A stretch of 6,056 bases of DNA, taken from contig JAHFBB010000065.1 of NCBI GenBank assembly GCA_023250255.1, positions 1 to 6,056 on the forward strand. The letters run 5' to 3'. Source of the DNA: Chloroflexota bacterium. GTDB lineage: Bacteria > Chloroflexota > Limnocylindria > QHBO01. The position numbers were made by a program, and so were the translations under genes. Of the stretch, positions 1-5,624 are shown one piece after another. Within the stretch, counting starts at the first letter, position 1. Each line of letters opens with the position of its first letter. A model generated the notes under the pieces. The model searched no databases. It saw only the letters and a list, made by a program, of their open reading frames with translations, and had not been told where the DNA came from.

Positions 1-609
1 CAGGCGGGGCGAGCGCTGCTCGACCCGGTTGTCCAGAGTCTCCATCGCGCGGGCGTCAGCCCGGATGCCGTCACCGTCGCTGGCCTGGGCATCGTGGTCA
101 TTGGCGCCCTCCTCATCTGGCAGGGCTACCTCCTGACCGGGGCGCTGATCCTGGGCGGCGGTGCAGCTCTCGACGCGGTGGACGGCGGGCTGGCGCGGGC
201 GCGCGGTGGCGGCACGAACTTCGGCGCCTTTCTGGACAGCACCCTCGATCGCACCGGCGAAGCCATCGGCTACCTCGCCATTGCCGCGTACTACCTGTCC
301 CTGCCTGAGCCGTCCGGACCGGGAGTAATCCTGGCCGGGTTCGCGCTCAGCGGTTCGTTCCTGGTCAGCTACACCCGCGCCCGGGCCGAGTCGCTCGGCT
401 TCGACGCATCGGTGGGGCTGGCGCCGCGAACCGAGCGGATCGTGCTCATCGTGGCCGGCCTGGCTCTCACCGGGCTCGGCCTGTCGCCCGCTCTCATCGT
501 TTCGCTGGGGGTCATTGCCGCCTTGACGGCCCTGACCGTGGTCCAGCGCATCTGGCATGTCCGACGCCTGTCGATGGTGGCGGCGTCCACCCCCAGCAAC
601 AAGGAGTAA
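1..609 (+). CDS. pgsA: Phosphatidylinositol phosphate synthase (CDP-alcohol phosphatidyltransferase), 5'-truncated
   Basis: The reading frame is open from base 1, so the start codon is outside the window; 202 residues are visible, probably lacking only a short N-terminus. Numbering from the first visible residue, the full CDP-alcohol phosphotransferase signature is present: D58-x2-D61-G62-x2-A65-R66-x8-G75-x3-D79-x3-D83. These aspartates bind the metal ions and the CDP-lipid. Downstream are S123-Y124-x-R-A-R-A-E130, R143-T-E-R146 and Q182-R183, basic positions that, as I recall the family, match mycobacterial PgsA1 and would bind the phosphate of inositol phosphate. Hydrophobic segments around visible residues 24-40, 92-103, 109-124, 147-160 and 163-180 fit an integral membrane enzyme. 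The expected reaction is CDP-diacylglycerol plus inositol 3-phosphate to phosphatidylinositol phosphate plus CMP. The inositol-phosphate synthase gene starts 6 bases after the stop and supports inositol phosphate, rather than glycerol 3-phosphate, as acceptor. A phosphatidylglycerophosphate synthase is the less likely alternative. Confidence 0.88.
   Translation, partial: QAGRALLDPVVQSLHRAGVSPDAVTVAGLGIVVIGALLIWQGYLLTGALILGGGAALDAVDGGLARARGGGTNFGAFLDSTLDRTGEAIGYLAIAAYYLSLPEPSGPGVILAGFALSGSFLVSYTRARAESLGFDASVGLAPRTERIVLIVAGLALTGLGLSPALIVSLGVIAALTALTVVQRIWHVRRLSMVAASTPSNKE
601..606 (+). promoter_or_regulatory. Ribosome binding site of ino1
   Basis: AAGGAG lies at the very end of the preceding coding sequence, 9 bases before the GTG at 616. 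It is a strong Shine-Dalgarno match and fixes the GTG as the start of the inositol-3-phosphate synthase gene. Being inside the upstream gene, it also points to co-transcription and coupled translation. Confidence 0.8.
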
Positions 610-615
610 CCCAGC

Positions 616-1821
616 GTGGCCAGCACCAACGGCAAGTCGGCCAACGGCCGGCACAAGACCGACCGCAAGATCCGGGTTGCCATTGTCGGCGTCGGCAACT
701 GCGCCTCGAGCCTCGTCCAGGGGCGCTACTACTACGCCGACGCCAAGGAGGGGGACTTCATCCCCGGCCTGATGCACGTCAATCTCGGCGGCTACCACAT
801 GAACGACATCGAGTTCGTGGCCGCGTTCGACGTGGACAAGGAGAAGGTTGGCCGCGACCTGTCGGAGGCGATTTACGCCGGCCAGAACAACACCTATGTG
901 TTCCAGCAGGTGCCCCACATCGGGGTGACCGTGGAGCGGGGCATGACCCTGGACGGGCTGGGCAAGTACCTGTCGCAGGTCATCGAGAAGGCGCCCGGCC
1001 CGACCGCCGACGTGGTTGGCATCCTCAAGCAGCGTGAGGTCGACGTCATGGTCTCGTACCTGCCAGTCGGCAGCGAGGCCGCCACCAAGTGGTACGTCGA
1101 GCAGGCGCTTCAGGCCGGCGTCGCCTTCGTGAACGCCATCCCGGTGTTCATCGGCCGCGAGCCGTACTGGCAGCGCCGATTTGCCGAGCGGGGCCTGCCG
1201 GTCATTGGTGATGACATCAAGTCCCAGGTCGGCGCGACCATCACGCACCGCGTGCTGACCCGCCTGTTCATGGATCGTGGCGTCCGGGTGGATCGGACCT
1301 ATCAGTTGAACTTCGGCGGCAATACCGACTTCCTGAACATGCTCGAGCGCGAACGTCTCGAGTCGAAGAAGATCAGCAAGACAAATGCCGTCACCAGCAT
1401 GCTCGACTACGACATGGGAGCCGATGAGGTCCACGTCGGACCCAGCGACTACGTGCCGTGGCTGAAGGACCGCAAGTGGTGCCACATCCGGATGGAGGGC
1501 ACGACCTTTGGCGACGTCCCGCTCAATCTCGAGTTGAAGCTCGAGGTCTGGGACTCGCCGAACAGCGCCGGTGTGATTACCGATGCGATCCGCTGCGCGC
1601 GGATCGGTCTCGATCGCGGGCTGGCGGGGACCCTGGTGGCGCCCTCGTCGTACTTCATGAAGTCGCCCCCCATCCAGATCCACGACGACATCGCCCATCA
1701 GCGGGTCGAGGCGTTCATTCGCGGCGACGACAACGAGACCCTGAACGGAACCGAGAAGCCAACGGCCCGCAAGGTGAAGAAGCTGGCCGCTCCCCACGAG
1801 CGGACGACGGCCGCCTCCTGA
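616..1821 (+). CDS. ino1: Inositol-3-phosphate synthase (myo-inositol-1-phosphate synthase)
   Basis: 401 residues from a GTG start with a good Shine-Dalgarno site. This cytosolic NAD-dependent enzyme isomerises glucose 6-phosphate to inositol 3-phosphate, the precursor of all inositol lipids. The N-terminal Rossmann glycine motif is G25-V-G27-N-C-A-S31-S32-L33. Further blocks strongly conserved with actinobacterial Ino1 are LPVGSE near residue 150, GDDIKSQVGATITHRVL around 198-214, N232-F-G-G-N-T-D-F239, and ERERLESKKISKT up to residue 256 with its lysines. A WDSPNSAGVI segment follows around 313-322. The core aligns along its length with the M. tuberculosis type. Two tails stand out: about 18 polar residues before the first strand, and a charged C-terminal tail of about 30 residues after the last conserved helix. 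The gene sits 6 bases after pgsA and 4 bases before the next gene, so the substrate-making and substrate-using enzymes are in one operon. I see no missing catalytic block. Confidence 0.96.
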   Translation: MASTNGKSANGRHKTDRKIRVAIVGVGNCASSLVQGRYYYADAKEGDFIPGLMHVNLGGYHMNDIEFVAAFDVDKEKVGRDLSEAIYAGQNNTYVFQQVPHIGVTVERGMTLDGLGKYLSQVIEKAPGPTADVVGILKQREVDVMVSYLPVGSEAATKWYVEQALQAGVAFVNAIPVFIGREPYWQRRFAERGLPVIGDDIKSQVGATITHRVLTRLFMDRGVRVDRTYQLNFGGNTDFLNMLERERLESKKISKTNAVTSMLDYDMGADEVHVGPSDYVPWLKDRKWCHIRMEGTTFGDVPLNLELKLEVWDSPNSAGVITDAIRCARIGLDRGLAGTLVAPSSYFMKSPPIQIHDDIAHQRVEAFIRGDDNETLNGTEKPTARKVKKLAAPHERTTAAS

Positions 1822-1825
1822 GGCC

Positions 1826-2791
1826 TTGACCCCCCGCCCGGAACCCGCCGAGCGGACTCGCGAGCGATTCGCCTACTGGGCCTATCGAGCCGGTGAGGCC
1901 GTGGTGGGAGCGCTGCCGCGAGGGGTGGTCCTGGCGGCCGCCGCGGCAGCCGGCAATGCCGCCTACGACGTCGCGGGATCGAAAGCCGATCTCGTCCGGG
2001 AGAACATGGCCATCGCCCTGGGCGTGCCGCTGGACGACCCTCGGGTTCGTCGAGCCGCGCGAGCAGCGTTCCAGAACTACGGCCGGTACCTCGCCGAGGT
2101 GATGCGCCTGCCCGCCACCGATCCAGCGGTGGTCGAAGCCGAACGGGTCACGTTCGTCGGCTGGGAGGACCTGGCAGCCGCGCGGACGCAATCCAGCTCG
2201 GGCGTCATCTTCTGCACGGTCCACGTCGGTGCCATGGATGCCATCGCCCCCGCCTTGGCCCATCGGGGGGAACGGATGTGGGTCGTGGCCGACGACACGA
2301 CCTACGGTCGGTTGTACGACCACCTGGCCGCCGTCCGCGAGCGACACCAGATCCATCTCATCGGTTGGCGCAACCTGCGGGCGATTTACCGGGTCCTGCG
2401 CGAGGGCGGCAACCTCGTCCTGTTCTGCGACGGAGCCTACCGGCCGGGCGACGTACCGGTCGAATTCCTCGGGCGGCCGACGACCCTGCCGGCCGGACCG
2501 GCGCTCCTGTCGGCGAAGACCGGTGCGGTCCTCTTGCCGATTCACGCTCGACGGGGAACCGACGGACGGCTCGTGGCCCGCGGCTTCCCGATCGTGCAGG
2601 CGCAGGGTACCGAGCCAGCGGAGGTCTATCGGGTCACCCAGGAAGTCGCCAACTCCCTGGGATCGGTGATTGCCGAGGACCCGGGCCAGTGGTACATGTT
2701 CCGAGCGGTGTGGCCGCGGACCGCGACCGAGCAGACGGAGGCGGCAACCGCCCTCGATCGAGCCCGGCGGGGAGAGGACTGGAGCGCGTGA
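1826..2791 (+). CDS. LpxL/PatA-type lysophospholipid acyltransferase, first of a tandem pair
   Basis: 321 residues from a TTG start, the first possible start after an in-frame stop at 1775. It belongs to the membrane-associated acyltransferases of the LpxL/HtrB and PatA group, which transfer an acyl chain from acyl-CoA or acyl-ACP to a glycolipid at the inner membrane face. The N-terminus has an amphipathic/hydrophobic helix with an alanine-rich stretch around residues 25-48, then a KADLVRENMAIALG segment typical of the family. The catalytic motif is H133-V-G-A-M-D138 (H-x4-D). Later family blocks are C201-D202-G203 and V212-E-F-L-G216 followed by the RPTTLPAGPALL block, ending with QWYMFRAVWP. 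No convincing Shine-Dalgarno site precedes the TTG; translation is probably coupled to ino1, which stops 4 bases earlier. A GTG at 1904, 5 bases after GGTGAGG, is an alternative start but would remove the N-terminal helix. The acceptor is inferred from the operon: a PIM-like lipid. Confidence 0.85.
   Translation: MTPRPEPAERTRERFAYWAYRAGEAVVGALPRGVVLAAAAAAGNAAYDVAGSKADLVRENMAIALGVPLDDPRVRRAARAAFQNYGRYLAEVMRLPATDPAVVEAERVTFVGWEDLAAARTQSSSGVIFCTVHVGAMDAIAPALAHRGERMWVVADDTTYGRLYDHLAAVRERHQIHLIGWRNLRAIYRVLREGGNLVLFCDGAYRPGDVPVEFLGRPTTLPAGPALLSAKTGAVLLPIHARRGTDGRLVARGFPIVQAQGTEPAEVYRVTQEVANSLGSVIAEDPGQWYMFRAVWPRTATEQTEAATALDRARRGEDWSA
2771..2778 (+). promoter_or_regulatory. Ribosome binding site of the second acyltransferase gene
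   Basis: GGAGAGGA lies inside the end of the preceding coding sequence, 9 bases before the GTG at 2788. It supports that GTG as the true start over the much longer upstream open frame, which runs antiparallel to no family signal and only shadows the first acyltransferase gene. Confidence 0.65.
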
Positions 2792-3690
2792 GCCGACCAC
2801 GGACGGTGTTCCTGTTGGCCGGCCTGCGGCTGGCCGATCTTCTGCTCGCGAATCTGCCAGCCCGAGCGGCCTACGCCCTGGCCGACCTCGGCGGGGCGTT
2901 GACCCACCGAATGGCCGGGGATCGGCGGAGCCTGGTCAGGACCAACCTCGACCGTGCGCTCCGTGCCGCCGGGCGGCCGTTGGGCGACCGAAAACTTGAT
3001 CGGTTGGTGCGCCAGGCGTACATCGAGCGGGCGCGTTACTACCTCGAGATCATCCGCTCACCGGGGTATCGGCTGGATCGGGTGGACAGGATCGTGGCGT
3101 TCGACGACATCCACGGCCTGCGCGCCGCAATGGCGCGTGGCCCGCTGGTGCTCGTCGGCTCGCACTTCGGCAACGGTGAACCCGGCGCCATGCTGACTGC
3201 CTCCTGGGGAGTTCGCCCGGTGATCCCCGTCGAGGAGATCGAGCCGCCGGAGCTGTTCCGTTTCATCCTCGACCGCCGGATCGGCGGCCACGCCGAGGTG
3301 GTCCCGGTGACGCGGTCGCAGCGGATCATGATCCGCACTCTGCGGGCTGGTGGCCTGGTGGGCATCGTCGCCGACCGTGACCTTGTCGGGAACGGTCTGC
3401 CGGTAGACCTGTTCGGGCATCCGACCACGGTGCCCGGCGGGCCGGCGGCGCTGGCCCTGCTGACTGGTGCCGCGGTCTGGGTTGCCTGCTGCGTCCGACT
3501 CGGGCCGGACCGATTTCGTGCCTGGGCGACTCCCATCCCGTACGAACCCAGCGCCGACCGGGATGCCGATATCGCCGCCCTGACCCGCCGCATTACCGAT
3601 CAGATCGCCTCGGATATCCTTCGCGCGCCCGCCCAATGGTGGGGCGCCTTTCAGCCCATCTGGCCAGACCTGTCCCCGATACCGGCATGA
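2788..3690 (+). CDS. PatA-like phosphatidylinositol mannoside acyltransferase, second of the pair
   Basis: 300 residues from the GTG at 2788, which overlaps the previous stop as GTGA. The open frame continues further upstream to 2278, but that part is a shadow of the first acyltransferase in another frame. The protein has a hydrophobic N-terminal segment (about residues 8-24), RRSLVRTNLDRAL (family core start), the catalytic H126-F-G-N-G-E131 (H-x4-E), A195-D-R-D198, V206-D-L-F-G210 and a PTTVPGGPAALA block, ending in QWWGAFQPIWPD. The ADRD block with its following glycine-rich loop looks closest, from memory, to mycobacterial PatA (Rv2611c), which acylates the mannose of PIM1/PIM2. The tryptophan common before the catalytic Glu (HFGNWE) is Gly here. 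Membrane-associated, facing the cytosol. Position between the first acyltransferase and the phosphoesterase/PimA-like pair supports a role in PIM-type lipid acylation; the exact acceptor is inference. Confidence 0.87.
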   Translation: MSRPRTVFLLAGLRLADLLLANLPARAAYALADLGGALTHRMAGDRRSLVRTNLDRALRAAGRPLGDRKLDRLVRQAYIERARYYLEIIRSPGYRLDRVDRIVAFDDIHGLRAAMARGPLVLVGSHFGNGEPGAMLTASWGVRPVIPVEEIEPPELFRFILDRRIGGHAEVVPVTRSQRIMIRTLRAGGLVGIVADRDLVGNGLPVDLFGHPTTVPGGPAALALLTGAAVWVACCVRLGPDRFRAWATPIPYEPSADRDADIAALTRRITDQIASDILRAPAQWWGAFQPIWPDLSPIPA

Positions 3691-4436
3691 GCGCGCCGCG
3701 TGACGGCGGTGAGCGGGGGCGCGCCGATCTCCATCTCCACAGCCTGTATTCCGACGGCACCGAGACGGTCACCGCAATTCTTGACTGGATCGAGCACCAC
3801 ACGGTGCTCGACCTGGTGGCCATCACCGACCACGAACGAATCGACGGCGCGCTCCGCGCTCGGGAGATTCATGCGGCTGGCGATTACCACTTCGAACTCG
3901 TGGTCGGTGAGGAGATCACCACCCGCCGTGGGCACCTCCTCGGCCTGTTCCTGACCGAGCGGATCCCCGCCCTGCGCCCTGTCGAGGAGACCGCGGCGCG
4001 CATCCATGCCCAGGGCGGCCTGGCCATCGCCGCCCACCCGATGGCGCCCCTCACCCCGTCTCTGGGTCGGCGGAGCCTGATCAGCCTGCACACCGATCCG
4101 CGGCCGGAACATCGGCTCGATGCCATCGAGATCTTCAACCCAACCGAGGCCGGACGGACACGCCGGGTCGCGCTGCACGCGCTGAACGCCAACACCCTCG
4201 CCTTGCCGGGTGTCGGCAACTCGGATGCCCATGTCCTATGGGGAATCGGTACCGCCTGGACCTGGTTCGAGGGCATTTCCGCGGCGGACTACCGGGCATC
4301 GCTTGCCTCTGGATCGGTCACCGCCGCCGGGAAGGACTGGCCGCGCAGCCGCAATGCCGGGGTCTATGCCCGTCAGTTGGTGGCCAAAACCCGCCACCTG
4401 GGGCACACTCTGCGCCCCCGCGGAGAGTGGCGATGA
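3687..4436 (+). CDS. PHP-domain metal-dependent phosphoesterase
   Basis: 249 residues from the ATG at 3687, whose ATGA overlaps the previous stop; there is no Shine-Dalgarno site, so translation is probably coupled. The open frame upstream of this start is a shadow. All four PHP motifs are seen: D14-L-H16-L-H18 with S22-D23-G24; I-T-D48-H49; G-E75-E76 with R-G-H83; A-A-H117-P; and N-S-D180-A-H182. These His/Asp/Glu residues form the tri-metal active site, so the enzyme should be active. There is no signal peptide or membrane segment, so it is cytosolic. Related PHP enzymes of the TrpH/YciV (RNase AM) group hydrolyse phosphate from nucleoside 3',5'-bisphosphates or RNA 5' ends. The protein is slightly shorter than those. 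Its place within an inositol-lipid operon, directly before the PimA-like gene, suggests a phosphorylated inositol compound as substrate, which is inference only. Family assignment is secure; substrate is unknown. Confidence 0.9.
   Translation: MSAPRDGGERGRADLHLHSLYSDGTETVTAILDWIEHHTVLDLVAITDHERIDGALRAREIHAAGDYHFELVVGEEITTRRGHLLGLFLTERIPALRPVEETAARIHAQGGLAIAAHPMAPLTPSLGRRSLISLHTDPRPEHRLDAIEIFNPTEAGRTRRVALHALNANTLALPGVGNSDAHVLWGIGTAWTWFEGISAADYRASLASGSVTAAGKDWPRSRNAGVYARQLVAKTRHLGHTLRPRGEWR
4422..4427 (+). promoter_or_regulatory. Ribosome binding site of the pimA-like gene
   Basis: GGAGAG lies 5 bases before the ATG at 4433, within the last codons of the PHP gene. It supports the ATG at 4433 over the ATG at 4469, which has no such site, and over the longer open frame that begins at 4238. 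Confidence 0.65.
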
Positions 4437-5620
4437 GCGTGGCCGAATTGGCCAAGACCCCGCAAACCATGGCCAGCGACGGTGCGCTGAAGATCGGGAT
4501 CGTGACGCCCTATGGCTATCCGCATCCGGGCGGTGTGAACGAACACGTCCGCCACACCCACGACGCGCTCCGCGAGTTGGGTCACGACGTCTGGATCCTG
4601 ACCAGCAAGTACGGGCGTGAACGGGCAACCGAGGGCAACGTCGTCCGCCTGGGAACCGGCTGGTCGATTCCAGCCAATGGCAGCGTCGGCCGGGTGACTT
4701 TCGGACGCGGTCTGAACCGCCAGGCGCGGACGGTCCTGGCGGAGCACGAATTCGACATCCTTCACTTCCACGAGCCGTTCGTGCCGTTCCTGTCGCCGGC
4801 TCTGCTGGGAGCCAGTCGGACGGTCAATGTGGCCACCTTCCACGCCTTCGGCGGATTCAGCCCCTCGTACTGGCTCGGCCGCCACGCCACCCGCGGCCTG
4901 GTTCCCAAGATCCATGGCCGGATCGCGGTCAGCGGCGCCGCCCGCCATTTCATCGGCCGCTATTTCCCCGGCGACTACCGGATCATCCCCAACGGGGTGG
5001 ACATCGACCGATTCGTCCGCGCCGAACCCATGGAAGAGTTGCGCGACGGAATTCTGAACATCCTGTTCGTTGGCCGGCTGGAAGAGCGAAAGGGTCTCAT
5101 CCACCTGCTGCGGGCCTACCACCGGATCCGCAAACGCCGGGTGGATGCCCGCCTGCTGGTCATTGGCAGCGGACCCCGGATGCGCGAGTACCGCCGATTC
5201 GTGGCTACCCGTCGGATCCGCGACGTCGAATTCCTGGGCCGAGTGGACGATGACGCCAAGGCGCGCTATTTCGCCTCATCGGACATCTTCGTGGCGCCGG
5301 CCACGGGGCAGGAGAGTTTCGGTATCGTCCTGCTGGAAGCCATGGCCGCCGGGCTGCCGATCGTGGCTTCGGACATCCACGGCTACAAGAACGTCGTCCA
5401 GCGGAATCAGCAAGCACTCCTCGTCGAGCCGCGCAACCACCGCGCATTGGCCGCTGCCCTGTACGCCCTATCGCGCGACCCCGAATTGCGCCTGCGGATG
5501 GGCGAATCCGGGCGAGACAAGGCAACCGAATACGACTGGGTGCACGTCACCGCACGATTGGTCGAGTATTACCGCGAGGTCCGCGCAGCGGTCCTCGCCG
5601 GAGGGGGTCCTTCGGCCTAG
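4433..5620 (+). CDS. pimA: PimA-like phosphatidylinositol alpha-mannosyltransferase (GT4, GT-B fold)
   Basis: 395 residues from the ATG at 4433, overlapping the PHP stop as ATGA. A peripheral-membrane glycosyltransferase expected to move mannose from GDP-mannose to the inositol ring of phosphatidylinositol on the cytosolic face. The first Rossmann domain begins at K20-I-G-I-V with P32-G33-G34-V35, then IPANGSVGRVTFG, which parallels PimA closely, and F-D-I-L-H-F-H-E-P. H137 in ATFHAFGG corresponds to the catalytic-site His of mycobacterial PimA. The second domain has IPNGVD near 186-191, the nucleotide-phosphate pair R215 and K220 (GRLEERKG), FLGRVDDDAKA, and the E-x7-E motif E294-S-F-G-I-V-L-L-E302. 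About 17 residues precede the first strand, longer than in mycobacteria. Operon context with PI synthesis and PatA-like genes backs PimA over other GT4 enzymes such as MshA. Sugar donor and acceptor specificity are inferred. Confidence 0.87.
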   Translation: MSVAELAKTPQTMASDGALKIGIVTPYGYPHPGGVNEHVRHTHDALRELGHDVWILTSKYGRERATEGNVVRLGTGWSIPANGSVGRVTFGRGLNRQARTVLAEHEFDILHFHEPFVPFLSPALLGASRTVNVATFHAFGGFSPSYWLGRHATRGLVPKIHGRIAVSGAARHFIGRYFPGDYRIIPNGVDIDRFVRAEPMEELRDGILNILFVGRLEERKGLIHLLRAYHRIRKRRVDARLLVIGSGPRMREYRRFVATRRIRDVEFLGRVDDDAKARYFASSDIFVAPATGQESFGIVLLEAMAAGLPIVASDIHGYKNVVQRNQQALLVEPRNHRALAAALYALSRDPELRLRMGESGRDKATEYDWVHVTARLVEYYREVRAAVLAGGGPSA

Positions 5621-5624
5621 GCCG
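5613..5624 (+). repeat. 12-base perfect palindrome covering two convergent stop codons
   Basis: CGGCCTAGGCCG is its own reverse complement. Its central CTAG holds the TAG stop of the pimA-like gene (5618-5620) on the plus strand and the TAG stop of the GNAT gene (5617-5619) on the minus strand. It has no loop and no T-run follows on either side, so it is not a typical intrinsic terminator. Confidence 0.75.

Noticed and set aside
2278..2787. Possible long N-terminal extension of the second acyltransferase
   Set aside because: The frame is open, but this stretch codes for the first acyltransferase in its own frame; the translation is Arg/Pro-rich, and a GTG with a Shine-Dalgarno site at 2788 gives the family's normal length.
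1715..2800. 361-residue open frame on the minus strand opposite the first acyltransferase
   Set aside because: It mirrors a well-supported acyltransferase gene, its translation is rich in Arg, Gly and Pro with no family motif, and long antisense frames are usual in high-GC coding DNA.
3039..3636. Two long minus-strand open frames opposite the second acyltransferase
   Set aside because: Both overlap the same conserved plus-strand gene, have low-complexity Arg/Pro/Ser composition and no recognisable domain.
4433..5620. The GT4 enzyme as MshA (first step of mycothiol synthesis)
   Set aside because: The GGVNEHV start, the NGSV-R-FG segment and the neighbouring PI synthase and PatA-like genes fit PimA better; MshA is usually longer and has a different N-terminal loop. 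Not fully excluded.
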